Shown here in pieces: positions 27,801 to 36,062 of a stretch of DNA of 36,062 bases. The position numbers and the translations under genes are program-made. The notes under the pieces are model-generated. The model searched no databases. It was not told the DNA's origin and worked only from the letters and a program-made list of their open reading frames with translations. The DNA is from an uncultured bacterium (GTDB lineage Bacteria > Bacteroidota > Bacteroidia > Bacteroidales > CAIXTV01). Location of the stretch: NCBI GenBank assembly GCA_903922465.1, contig CAIXTV010000096.1, positions 1 to 36,062 on the forward strand, read 5' to 3'. How positions within the stretch are numbered: position 1 is the stretch's first letter; the number at the start of each line of letters is the position of its first letter.

Positions 27801-29570
27801 AATGGGGCTGCAACTCAATCCTTCTGTTCGGAAAATCATCCAAGTGTTGCTAATTTAACCGCTTCTGGGTCTAACATTCAATGGTATCAAGATTCTATTG
27901 GAGGGAGTCCTTTAATTGCTTCAACCACATTAGTAAATGGATTTCATTATTGGGCAAGCCAAAAGCTAAATGGTTGCGAAAGCACATCACGATTTGATGT
28001 GTTAGTTATTATAAATACAAATGGCACATGGCTTGGAACTTTAAGTAGTGACTGGTATGATTCATCAAACTGGTGTGGGGGTGTTCCAATAATCTCAACG
28101 GATGTAGTTATAAGAACAGGGACCGTGCAAATTAACACCTCTGTGCTTTCTGCAATATGTAATAATCTAACAATCAATTCAGGGGCATGTTTAGATATTG
28201 GGGCAGAAAGCGATCTGACTGTCACAGGATCCTTCATCAATAATGCTGGTAATAATGGGTTAATATTGGAGTCTAACTCAAATGGGACTGCCTCATTATT
28301 ACACCATTCAGCAGGCGTTGCAGCAACAGTAAAGCGATGTTTGGTCCAAGCTAACATGGTTAGGTATCATTATATTTCTTCTCCAATCACTTCAGCGCCA
28401 ATAACAACGTTTTCGGGATTTTATGTGTATCGATTTAATGAATCCACAAATGCATGGATAAATATGACAGATAATCAGAGTTTTGGAGTATTGAAAGGCT
28501 ATTCGGTCTATAAGCCTTTAACAACTTCTACGGTTAAAACATTTACCGGTATTCTGAATTGTGGTTCTGTTGGTGCTATTGTTTCTCGAACTGATGCATC
28601 AAAGGGGTGGAATTTAATAGGAAATCCCTATCCTTCCTCTATTGATTTGGATGCTTTAAATGGTTGGACAAAAAACAATATTGCTGGTGCAGCATATTTT
28701 TGGAACCAAGATAGTAAAACATATGCATCCTATATTGCGGGTTTTCCTCAAGGAACACCTGGTATAGGATCCCCATTTGGAACTTCAGGGATAATACCTG
28801 CTATGCAGGGTTTTATGGTGAGAGTAGTTGAAGGCCAGGCTTCAGGCACGATTCAGATGAACGATAGCGTAAGGGTTCATAGTGATCAAACGTTTTGGAA
28901 AACGAATATGCCGAAATTACTCAGAATTTCTGCTGCTAATGGGGATTTTTCAGATGAAGCTGTAATTCGATTTAGCCCTCAAGCTTCATTTCAGTTCGAT
29001 GAGAAAATGGATGCACAAAAACTGATGTCTGAAGAAGCAATGGCTCAATTATATACAAAAAAAGGAAATCAGGATTTATCCATTAATTCTTATCCTGAAA
29101 TAGATAAAAATTTGATAGTACCTCTTAATATTAAAATCAATCAAAGTGGAGAATATAGAATTACTGCAAGTGATTACGCTACACTTGATTTTGGTGTTTA
29201 TCTGGAAGACATTCTCTTACATAGTGTGACAAATTTGATTGAAACACCGATTTATGTTTTCAGTGGATTAAAGGACGATAATCCTTATAGATTTAGATTA
29301 CACTTTAGTGTGAAACCACAAATCCTTAATAATTGTAGTAATACTAAGATCAAGATTTATAATTCCGAAAATACTTTATTTGTTATATCAAATCAAAATT
29401 CAACGGGTAAGGTTGAGATGTATAATGTATTAGGTGAGATGCTTTTCTCTTCTAGTTTGCAAAACACTACTTTGAATTCTTTCAACTTGTCTAATTTAAG
29501 AACAGGTTATTATATTGTGAAAGTTCAAAATGCGAGTGAAGTTATTTCGGAAAAAGTATTTGTAAAGTGA
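24861..29570 (+). CDS. Secreted M6-type metalloprotease with modular C-terminus and T9SS sorting domain
   Basis: A 1569-residue protein. A signal peptide (1-28) is followed by a propeptide-like region starting NPNPIRYVQPDGS. The zinc protease domain (~145-500) carries H317-EFG-H321-NLGAPD with D327 as likely third ligand, an IMASGSWNG Met-turn and GIPGHGLMIYHVD, the pattern of M6/InhA peptidases. Next come an FN3-like domain (~535-635), a MAM/jelly-roll-like domain (~642-804, FIEGFANTAMPDCW ... YYWAIDNISL), PKD/Ig-like domains (~815-1050), and the shared module from ~1054 (GTWLGTLSSDWYDSSNWCGG ... RYHYISSPI ... GWNLIGNPYPSSID). A T9SS sorting domain (VEMYNVLGEML, LRTGYYIVKV, SEKVFVK) ends it. 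It is probably an extracellular or surface peptidase that degrades protein substrates. The active-site residues are intact. Confidence 0.93.
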   Translation: MKTKRIQLYLIALLIFLIALLPNNIFAVTANPNPIRYVQPDGSVITILLKGDEFIHWAVSSDGYTLLSNKNGTYEYAKILADGKLGFSGIQANEPNVRGGKEIEFLSKISKGIFFPKSQISQMKQAVSLTSGQGIQQSGGFPSGGTRKLLVILANFSNTSVTYPQANFDNYMNQVNYNGTGSFRDYYIEVSYGQLIVNTTVTAWVTLPNTHDFYGPQSMWGQFAFDAITAANNQTAVNFADFDNDNDGIVDGVAIFHQGQGQEESAIITDVWSHSWELSSAGYTSTQRSFDGVMVDSYTTMPERNATSMGTIGVMCHEFGHNLGAPDFYDTDYSTNGFYSGTGNWDIMASGSWNGNIGDKPAHHNAYTKAYVYGWTTPTVLSTAQSITIRRSEIYSDVVRFNTSIANEFFICENRQQVGFDAGIPGHGLMIYHVDGSYILAHSNQNNINAGSHQGMYPVCATANGNPPTVYGTISGGGCPFPGTGNKTGFSDVTLPNSKSWAATNTNYPLANITENNALKEISFCFINCITPDDPVNLTATTVSPSQINLNWAQNANNNAVLIAYNTTPVFGIPVTGNNYFSGNAIPGGGTVIYNGANLMFSHSGINPSTTYYYKVWSILTGVAYSSGIIANATTLCSVVGSLPFIEGFANTAMPDCWTQLDNQGNGQIWQFGTTSGQSPNPILNGNYAYFNSDAYGSGNTQNADLITPTINLTNYSNVTLAFNHYFKSYSGSSGKLSYSINNGSTWVNISTFTATSASNPVGFSQIIAAVAGQTQVKFKWNYTGTWGYYWAIDNISLTGVCNIPANASTIVGSSTVCQGAALVTYSVPAILNASAYIWEYSGTGAVIAGSTNSINITFASNATSGILTVKGHSQCGDGSLSSLAITVNNLPPPPVVDTIIQPDCIEAGSVVLKGLPVSGDWMLTKVPGGNTITGTGSSLTITGLFNGNFSYTITNSFGCSSTESAYIVINQQPLQVSAPNGAATQSFCSENHPSVANLTASGSNIQWYQDSIGGSPLIASTTLVNGFHYWASQKLNGCESTSRFDVLVIINTNGTWLGTLSSDWYDSSNWCGGVPIISTDVVIRTGTVQINTSVLSAICNNLTINSGACLDIGAESDLTVTGSFINNAGNNGLILESNSNGTASLLHHSAGVAATVKRCLVQANMVRYHYISSPITSAPITTFSGFYVYRFNESTNAWINMTDNQSFGVLKGYSVYKPLTTSTVKTFTGILNCGSVGAIVSRTDASKGWNLIGNPYPSSIDLDALNGWTKNNIAGAAYFWNQDSKTYASYIAGFPQGTPGIGSPFGTSGIIPAMQGFMVRVVEGQASGTIQMNDSVRVHSDQTFWKTNMPKLLRISAANGDFSDEAVIRFSPQASFQFDEKMDAQKLMSEEAMAQLYTKKGNQDLSINSYPEIDKNLIVPLNIKINQSGEYRITASDYATLDFGVYLEDILLHSVTNLIETPIYVFSGLKDDNPYRFRLHFSVKPQILNNCSNTKIKIYNSENTLFVISNQNSTGKVEMYNVLGEMLFSSSLQNTTLNSFNLSNLRTGYYIVKVQNASEVISEKVFVK

Positions 29571-29948
29571 TTTTTTATTTCATGAGATATTTCCTACCGC
29601 TAAAAAACTCATCAATTCAATTTGATCAAAAGCTGAATATAACTAGCGTTTCCAGAATTTTTAGTAAGCATTTTGTCTTTTTATCCTATTGTTGTTAATT
29701 TGACAAAGACGTACTAAAGATGTGGCTTTGTTCAATTCTTCTAACTGATTGATAAGCAAGAATAAAATTACATAGATTGATTGTTAATTAAGGATAAATT
29801 AGAATTACACTATAAGCTATCTGAATTTTTTGTATTATCTTTGCTGAATAGAATGATTTCCCATCATTTTACAAATGAACAAATTAGATAATAGGATGTT
29901 ACATATTTAGGATCCGGAGAATTGGATCTTCAAAAAAATAATAATAAA
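29571..29948. other. 378-bp intergenic region between the two giant T9SS genes
   Basis: AT-rich, with no terminator hairpin found after 29570. A TATCTTTG box at 29836-29843 is the likely promoter of the downstream gene, giving a leader of ~100 bases. No coding frame or repeat was seen. Confidence 0.55.
29836..29843 (+). promoter_or_regulatory. -7 promoter box (TATCTTTG) of the giant CUB/GEVED protein gene
   Basis: This is an exact TAnnTTTG match 105 bases before the preferred ATG at 29949. No -33 box at normal spacing. Confidence 0.45.
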
Positions 29949-32900
29949 ATGAAATTTAGATACGATTTTATATTGGCCCCAGAAAGAGGATTATTTTTAT
30001 TTGATTTTAATTCAATAAAAGCAATTTCCTCGTTTTTAAAAGCTTCAATTATTGCGATTAGCATTATGATTGGTTTTGCAGGTGAAACTATTTCCCAGAC
30101 CTTAATCCCAATCTCATCAAACAATTCTGTAAATAGTAATACAACCTTATGCACACATGCCGGTTGTGGAATTAACTATAATAATAATGCAGATGGATAT
30201 ACAGTACTCAGTGCAGTTTTATCAAATACAATTACAATCATAGGCTCCTTTGCTACTGAATTTAATAATGATTTGATTAGGATATATCAAGGGGTGGGAA
30301 CAGCCGGAACTTTATTGAGGACTTATAGTGGAAATGATACAATTAATTATAGAGGATCTGCTGGGCAAGCCCTCACCGTGCGGTTTAGTTCAAACGGCAG
30401 TATCGTGAATACAGGCTTAAATGCAACAATTACTTATGCTCCAGTTCCACCTTCATCAGTTAGTGGTTCTGTAGTTTCTTCTACTCAAATTGATGCATCT
30501 TGGTCGGCAAGTGTTGGAGCAGATCATTATTTTGTTCAAATTGACACCTACTCTTCTTTCATTGGGTGGGCTCCAGGATTTGTAAACTTAAGTGCCCCTA
30601 TTTCTCTCTATTCATTTACAGGTTTGACTCCCGGAACAACCTATTATATTCACGTGGCTGCAGTGAAAAGTGATGGTTCATGGAGTGGAACAACCACCTC
30701 TGCTGCTCATGTTACAGTCAATCTGGGAGAAAATGCATCTAATGCTCAAGATTTATCTTTATATGTTAGTCCTTATTCTGGAACTACTCTAGGATATGTT
30801 GATGATATGATTACTTGCAAAACTGGTTCTCCTGATCGGGTATTTTATAAGAATGTTCCTAATGGAAATTCAATAGATATTTGGCAATCGATTAACAATT
30901 TTGATTCATATCATTATATGGGATATGGCCTGCCCACCGAGAACAATTCTAACTTCCCAGGCACTCAGATTTTCTGTGTAAATGACCCTGACGATCAGCA
31001 TAATTATTGGACAAACTCTACAGGTGCTACCCAAAGAGTTTGGTTTATTATTGACGGAAATAATGATGCAGGGACATTTACTTTGAATTGGTCTGAAGTT
31101 GAACCTTGTCCAAAACCCTCTATTTCTGGTGTCCCTTGTTCTATTGCCTATGTGTCAAACGTTACAACAACTGGAGGTGTGACCAATTTTAATAATACTT
31201 CATCTTGTTCATCTGTTTACTATACTGATTATAGTGCAACCTATTCTGCTTCCCAAATGCAGAGTGGACTTGTTAATATGAGTTTCACATCAACTGGGCA
31301 GGCGATGAATTATGCCGTTTGGATAGATTTTAATAATGATTTAATTTTTTCAACTTCAGAGAAGGTGCTTTCTTATAATAACTCTGCTGGTAACCTTACC
31401 GTAAACACCAGCTTTACTGTACCTATAGGAGCTGCTCTTGGAACACATAAAATGCGGGTTCGATCGGAGTTTTATTCATATCCTGTCCCCTCCGATCCAT
31501 GTGCAGCTGTCATTTATGGTGAAACAGAAGACTATTCTTTCGAGGTAGTTTGCGTTACACCAGCCGCTCCTGTAAGCTTAAGTAGCTTTGTTACAGGTAT
31601 AAGCACTGCAAATATTTCATGGTCAGCTGGTGTGCCAGCAGGTACCTCTGTTAATTATTTCTGGAAAGCCTATACTCAAGGAGGAACCCTTGTAAGTAGC
31701 GCAAGCACTTCTTCAACTTCAGCTAGTATCAGTGGTTTAACGGCAGGAACATCCTATTATTTTACTGTATATGCTAACACACTTTGCAATGGAGCTACTT
31801 CTCCAACGGCAACAAGTTTTAACTTTACAACCTTTCCTTCTGACCCAACTTCTATTAGTGCAACTCTTACCTCAATTTGTTTAGGTAGCCCAACTAGTCT
31901 TACAGCTAACGGTGCATCTGGGTCTGTTTATTGGTACACCGGAAGTTGCGGCGGAACCTATGTGGCTACAGGAAACCCCATTACAGTTTCTCCCCTAGCA
32001 ACCACTACATATTATGCCCGAAATAATAATGGAAACTTTAGTAGTGGCTGTGCTTCTATCATCATTTCGGTTCCAGCTTTACCTTCTGCTCCCACTTTGG
32101 TGAGTGCTTCTCCTTCAGATTTTTGTGTAGGTGCTTCATCCAATTTAAATGCTACTTCTAATGGAAGCATTATTAATTGGTACACCGACCCAACTGGAGG
32201 CACTCTTATTGGGTCAAGTGAAAGCGAAGTCGATTATTATATTAATCCTGCAAGCAGTGCAACTTATTATGCAGAAGCAATGTCTATTGGTGGAGCCAGC
32301 GGATCTCAAACCTTCGACTATTCCGGCTCTATTGTTAACTTCACGGTGCCCGTGGGTATTACAACTTTGCAAATAGAAGCTAGAGGTGCTCAAGGTGGAT
32401 CTGGTGGAATAAACTCAGGGGGCCAAGGTGCTCGTATTAAAGGCGATATCACAGTTACTCCTGGTCAAGTATTAAAAATTCTTGTTGGACAACTAGGTGG
32501 AAGTCAAGGTTTCTTTAACGGAACGGGAGTTGGTGGTGGCGGAGGTGGAACCTTCGTAACCGACAACAGCAACAATCCCCTAATCATTGCTGGTGGGGGT
32601 AGTGGCGGTGGCGGTTTTAATTCTCCTGCAAATGGCAATCCTGGTTTGATAACTACTTCTGGAGGCAACACCTTATGTTGTTCTGGCGGAACTGCAGGTT
32701 TTGGAGGCGGAGCAGGTATCGGATCAACCGGTGGTGGAGGCCTCAATACTAACGGAGCTACAACAACCTGTGGGTTAAGTGCTGGATTAAGTTTTGTTAA
32801 TGGTGGAAATGGTGGCAGTGCTTGCAGTGGTGGATATGGCGGTTTTGGAGGTGGTTCAGGTGGCGAATGGTGTTGTGCTGGTTCTCCAGGCGCAGGCGGA

Positions 32901-35426
32901 GGATATTCTGGTGGAGCAGGCAGCAACGGCACTGGTGTTTCTGGTGGTGGTGGATCAATTAACAACGGAATCAATCAAACAAACACCTCAGGTTTTCAGG
33001 CAGGAAACGGCCAAGTTCTCATTACCTGGTCTGCTGGCGCTTCTTGTCCTTCTGCTAGTAGGACAGGAGTTGTAGTAACCGTAAATCCCATACCTGTTTC
33101 AGCTACATTATCACCTACCCCAACAGCCGGAGCTATTTGTTCAGGAGTTAACGTATCTGCTGTTGTAACAGCTCCAGGAACTGGTGGAATCGGAACCATT
33201 GCTGAAATCCTTCAATATCGTTTTGATGGTGGTGAATGGGCAACCTATACTTCAGGAACTGTACTTTCAACATCTGGACATACTTCTGTCGACATTCAAA
33301 CATACCGTACCGCAACCGGCTCAGGATGCACAACTTCAACCCCCAACATGAAAAGCTGGACAGTGAGTCCTCTTCCTTTAGCCATAAGCTTAACCGGAAG
33401 CAGCATCTGTGCAAGCCCGGGGGGCAATGGAACCATCACCTCAAACACTTCCGAAATTGGCGTAAACTATCAATTATATACTGCTGCTAATTCAGCCGTA
33501 CAAACCCCAAAACCAGGCACAGGAGCCGCAATTGTGTGGTCAACTATTTCCGCTGGCAACAATTATTATGTCAGAGCAACAAACACTACAAGCTTTTGCA
33601 CTTCAACAAGTTCAACAGCAAACGTAACACCTATCGCCAATCCTATTGCTCCAACCGGACCCACGCCTCAATCTTTCTGCAATGCTGCAGGTTCAACTGT
33701 AGCAAATTTATCGGCCACAGGCACCGCAATCAAATGGTACGCTACCTCATCAGGTGGAACAGCATTGTTACCAACGGTCATCTTGCTTAATAACATTCAC
33801 TATTACGCAAGTCAAACTAGCACTTTAACAGGTTGCGAAAGCACTTCTAGGCTCAATGTTACCGTTGTAATGAATTTAGGAATATGGTATGGCACTGTTA
33901 ACACCGATTGGAATAATGCCGCAAATTGGTGTGGGGGCATCCCAACCGCTTCAACTCATGTTGTGATTTCTTCAGGAGCAGTCAATGTAACTTCCGACAT
34001 CGCAAGTCCTGCTGCCTGCAACAATTTAACCATAAGTGCAGGGGCAAGTCTAACGATTAATGCTGGGAAAGCCCTTACTGTTAATGGCATTCTCACCAAC
34101 AATGCCGGAACATCAGGCCTTATAATAAAATCAAATGCCACCGGAACAGGATCTCTCTTGAATAACACTGCAGGTGTCAGTGGAAGTGTCGAAAAATATA
34201 TAACTCAGGGCGATCTTGTCCGACATCATTTTATATCCTCCCCAATTGCTGCTGCAACAACCAATTTGTTTTCAGGTTATTATATGTATCGTTTCGATGA
34301 ACCATCCAATGCTTGGGTGAACATGGCGGCTAATCAATTAATGGGAATTATGGAAGGATACAGTGTCTACAAACCCAATTTCCAAAACAGTTCTATTGTT
34401 AAAACATTCGTTGGAGCTTTGAATGTAGGCTCAATTGGCACCGAGCAAAACCTCTATCGACTTAGCAGTGGAATAAGCGGAGGTTGGAATTTGGTCGGAA
34501 ATCCTTATGCTTCCGCCATTGATTGGAATTCTGAATCCTGGACCAAAATCAACATTGCTAATTCCGTTTACACATGGAATCAAGCCACTAATAACTATGC
34601 CTATTATGTTAATGAAATTGGCGCAAACGGAGGAACCAACATCATTCCCGCTATGCAAGGCTTCATGGTGAAAGTAGACAGCATCGACAATCGCGGAACT
34701 TTAATGATGACCAATGCCATACGAGTCCACGACGCCCATGATTTCTGGAAAACCACACCACAAAAAGTCCTTCGTCTGACCGCTTATTGCGAGGACTTTA
34801 AAGACGAAACTGTGCTTCGCTTTGATGCTCGGGCATCCTCAATTTTCGATTCAGAATGGGATGCACATAAACTCATTTCCCCCGAAGGTAATGTTCAGAT
34901 TTACACTACTTACGGAGGCTACGATTTAGCTATCAACAGCCTTGCCGAAGTCAGCAAAGATCTCATAATACCTTTGTCATTAGTCGTAAATCAAGATGGA
35001 GAATACACAATCACCGCCACCGGAGCCAACAATTTAGAGGAAGGCACAACAGTTTACCTCCAAGATCTCCTCCTGAACAAGATTACCAATCTGAACGAAA
35101 AGCCCGCCTATGTCTTCAACAGCAAAATCGACGACAAACCCCAACGCTTCCGTTTGTTATTTAATCACGATGACCAAAATACCGCTACTCAAGACGCATC
35201 GCCTAGTATGATATATTCCTTTGAAAACTCTGTGTATATAAACACGCTTCAGAATGCAGTGGGTCGAATTGAGGTTTACGATGTATTAGGGAAGAAACTT
35301 TTCTCAGAGACCTTGCAAAACACAACGCTAAACATCTTCAATTTAAACACATTAGCCACTGGATATTATGTGGTTAAACTATACAATTTAAACGAAACTA
35401 AATCCGAAAAAATATTCATCAAATAG
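29949..35426 (+). CDS. Giant modular surface protein: CUB-like, FN3, GEVED, glycine-rich and T9SS domains
   Basis: About 1825 residues. The frame could start at a TTG (29922), but the ATG at 29949 (MKFRYDF) is preferred; the signal peptide has a long n-region before ASIIAISIMIGFAGETISQT. In order (approximate residues): a CUB-like beta domain (55-160), FN3 (165-260), an unassigned beta domain (260-385), a GEVED domain ending YGETEDYSFEV (395-540), FN3 (540-635), Ig-like repeats (635-785), and a glycine-rich domain like that of ALK/LTK receptors (790-1027). Two or three Ig-like domains follow (to ~1310), then the shared module (WYGTVNTDWNNAANWCGGIP ... GWNLVGNPYASAIDW). A T9SS sorting domain (IEVYDVLGKKLFSE, LATGYYVVKLY, SEKIFIK) closes it. 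No catalytic motif was seen; an adhesin or matrix role is inferred. Confidence 0.9.
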   Translation: MKFRYDFILAPERGLFLFDFNSIKAISSFLKASIIAISIMIGFAGETISQTLIPISSNNSVNSNTTLCTHAGCGINYNNNADGYTVLSAVLSNTITIIGSFATEFNNDLIRIYQGVGTAGTLLRTYSGNDTINYRGSAGQALTVRFSSNGSIVNTGLNATITYAPVPPSSVSGSVVSSTQIDASWSASVGADHYFVQIDTYSSFIGWAPGFVNLSAPISLYSFTGLTPGTTYYIHVAAVKSDGSWSGTTTSAAHVTVNLGENASNAQDLSLYVSPYSGTTLGYVDDMITCKTGSPDRVFYKNVPNGNSIDIWQSINNFDSYHYMGYGLPTENNSNFPGTQIFCVNDPDDQHNYWTNSTGATQRVWFIIDGNNDAGTFTLNWSEVEPCPKPSISGVPCSIAYVSNVTTTGGVTNFNNTSSCSSVYYTDYSATYSASQMQSGLVNMSFTSTGQAMNYAVWIDFNNDLIFSTSEKVLSYNNSAGNLTVNTSFTVPIGAALGTHKMRVRSEFYSYPVPSDPCAAVIYGETEDYSFEVVCVTPAAPVSLSSFVTGISTANISWSAGVPAGTSVNYFWKAYTQGGTLVSSASTSSTSASISGLTAGTSYYFTVYANTLCNGATSPTATSFNFTTFPSDPTSISATLTSICLGSPTSLTANGASGSVYWYTGSCGGTYVATGNPITVSPLATTTYYARNNNGNFSSGCASIIISVPALPSAPTLVSASPSDFCVGASSNLNATSNGSIINWYTDPTGGTLIGSSESEVDYYINPASSATYYAEAMSIGGASGSQTFDYSGSIVNFTVPVGITTLQIEARGAQGGSGGINSGGQGARIKGDITVTPGQVLKILVGQLGGSQGFFNGTGVGGGGGGTFVTDNSNNPLIIAGGGSGGGGFNSPANGNPGLITTSGGNTLCCSGGTAGFGGGAGIGSTGGGGLNTNGATTTCGLSAGLSFVNGGNGGSACSGGYGGFGGGSGGEWCCAGSPGAGGGYSGGAGSNGTGVSGGGGSINNGINQTNTSGFQAGNGQVLITWSAGASCPSASRTGVVVTVNPIPVSATLSPTPTAGAICSGVNVSAVVTAPGTGGIGTIAEILQYRFDGGEWATYTSGTVLSTSGHTSVDIQTYRTATGSGCTTSTPNMKSWTVSPLPLAISLTGSSICASPGGNGTITSNTSEIGVNYQLYTAANSAVQTPKPGTGAAIVWSTISAGNNYYVRATNTTSFCTSTSSTANVTPIANPIAPTGPTPQSFCNAAGSTVANLSATGTAIKWYATSSGGTALLPTVILLNNIHYYASQTSTLTGCESTSRLNVTVVMNLGIWYGTVNTDWNNAANWCGGIPTASTHVVISSGAVNVTSDIASPAACNNLTISAGASLTINAGKALTVNGILTNNAGTSGLIIKSNATGTGSLLNNTAGVSGSVEKYITQGDLVRHHFISSPIAAATTNLFSGYYMYRFDEPSNAWVNMAANQLMGIMEGYSVYKPNFQNSSIVKTFVGALNVGSIGTEQNLYRLSSGISGGWNLVGNPYASAIDWNSESWTKINIANSVYTWNQATNNYAYYVNEIGANGGTNIIPAMQGFMVKVDSIDNRGTLMMTNAIRVHDAHDFWKTTPQKVLRLTAYCEDFKDETVLRFDARASSIFDSEWDAHKLISPEGNVQIYTTYGGYDLAINSLAEVSKDLIIPLSLVVNQDGEYTITATGANNLEEGTTVYLQDLLLNKITNLNEKPAYVFNSKIDDKPQRFRLLFNHDDQNTATQDASPSMIYSFENSVYINTLQNAVGRIEVYDVLGKKLFSETLQNTTLNIFNLNTLATGYYVVKLYNLNETKSEKIFIK

Positions 35427-35664
35427 TTCTGATGTTTAAAAAAAGAATGAAGCAACTCCTCCTTTCTTAATTCCTCGTCAGCTTACCGTTTTATAGGCCT
35501 AACAATATATATGCCCACAGCAAGCCTTGCTGTGGGCATCGCTCCCCTGAAAACCCATCTTGTCCCCGTTCAAAACAACATCCCTCATTAGCATTTCATC
35601 TGCATTTTTGATGAATTAAATAAAAATCACCCTATCCTAAAATAAACACCGCTTCTTATCCCAA
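35427..35664. other. Intergenic region after the giant T9SS gene
   Basis: It contains a strong palindrome (35511-35539: ATGCCCACAGCA pairing with TGCTGTGGGCAT, 12-bp stem, 5-base loop) without a T-run, probably a REP-like element or transcript-end structure. The stretch 35540-35643 shows nothing else. A degenerate first unit of array 3 may start at 35644. Confidence 0.6.
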
Positions 35665-36062
35665 GCGCTCCCAATGTCTTATTAAGCTTTCCCAATGTCT
35701 TATTAAGCTTTCCCGATGTCTTATTAAGCTTTCCCGATGTTCCATTAATGACGCGGAGTGTAATAAAAATGCTTCGGAGTGTAATAAAAATGTCGCGGAG
35801 TGTAATAAAAATGTCGCGGAGTGTAATAAAAAAGTTGCGAGATGTAATGAAAAAGACGCGGAGTGTAATAAAAATGTCGCGGAGTGTAATAAAAAAGTTG
35901 CGAGATGTAATGAAAAAGACGCGGAGTGTAATGAAAAACTTTCCGGATGTTCTGTTAATGAGTCAGAATGTAATGAAAAACTTTCCGGATGTTCTGTTAA
36001 TGAGTCAGAATGTAATGAAAAACTTTCCGAGCGTAATGAAAATGTCACCCAGTGTAATAAAA
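35665..36062. repeat. Array 3: 21-bp tandem repeat, at least 19 units, continuing past the window
   Basis: Nineteen consecutive units keep exact 21-bp spacing with no insertion or deletion. Unit families change along the array: GCTTTCCCGATGTCTTATTA types (35665-35748), then TGTCGCGGAGTGTAATAAAA types (35749-35937), then alternating ACTTTCCGGATGTTCTGTTA and TGAGTCAGAATGTAATGAAA types. Higher-order repeats are visible: a three-unit (63-bp) block and a two-unit (42-bp) block each occur twice. Because 21 is divisible by 3, the minus strand shows an open heptapeptide-repeat frame, which is likely an artefact. Confidence 0.93.

Noticed and set aside
32504-32974. 156-codon proline-rich minus-strand frame
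   Set aside because: It is the antisense of glycine codons (GGN gives NCC proline) in the glycine-rich domain of a solid plus-strand gene.
35656-36048. 130-codon minus-strand frame with heptapeptide repeats (SFSLHSA type)
   Set aside because: It exists because the 21-bp repeat length is divisible by 3. No promoter, signal or domain supports it.

Overview
The window comes from an AT-rich member of the Bacteroidota. The evidence is several large secreted proteins with C-terminal type IX secretion (T9SS) sorting domains, a split F-ATPase operon (atpB-E-F-H-A-G without atpD/atpC), an AtpB with a long N-terminal extension, many TAnnTTTG promoter boxes, and dispersed palindromic repeats typical of this phylum. 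No tRNA, rRNA, transposase, integrase or cas gene was seen.

Layout. 1-3400: the 3' part of a secreted leucine-rich-repeat protein ending in two dockerin-like loops, then REP-like palindromes and an orphan T9SS sorting domain. 3679-6146 (-): a flippase and a 2-hydroxyacid dehydrogenase overlapping by 4 bases. 6289-7293 (+): GAPDH, sharing a strong bidirectional terminator with a membrane-anchored rubrerythrin (7394-8413, -). 8605-9582 (-): a protein of unknown function (here P1) with a tandem 41-bp array upstream. 10264-13714 (+): a small accessory region holding a secreted unknown, a uracil-DNA-glycosylase-like protein, a FISUMP protein, a DUF4239 membrane protein and a ParE-type toxin/antitoxin pair; the last three units are each followed by the same ~63-bp repeat. 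13843-14352 (-): ferritin. 14624-19657 (-): the ATP synthase cluster, with a hairpin between atpE and atpF. 20078-20740 (+): a small T9SS protein. 21008-21312: a 42-bp array, then P2 (21512-22459, +), which has the same length and layout as P1. 22542-35426 (+): a headless T9SS gene and two giant T9SS proteins (an M6-type metalloprotease and a CUB/GEVED/glycine-rich protein), all three with the same ~500-residue C-terminal module. 35665-36062: a 21-bp array of at least 19 units running off the window.

The best candidate for an undescribed system is the pairing of period-21 arrays with P1/P2. Two arrays with unrelated sequence but nearly the same period (41 and 42 bp, about four helical turns, built from ~21-bp half units) each lie 200-265 bp upstream of a P1/P2 gene. 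Both proteins have about 250 helical residues followed by a ~70-residue beta-rich tail, and both carry Y-F-[D/N]-L at residues 212-215. The third array predicts another such gene just beyond the right edge.

Housekeeping functions present are glycolysis (gap), energy coupling (atp), iron and peroxide handling (ferritin, rubrerythrin) and envelope polysaccharide export (flippase). All functional statements are read from sequence and remembered family features; no database search was run.
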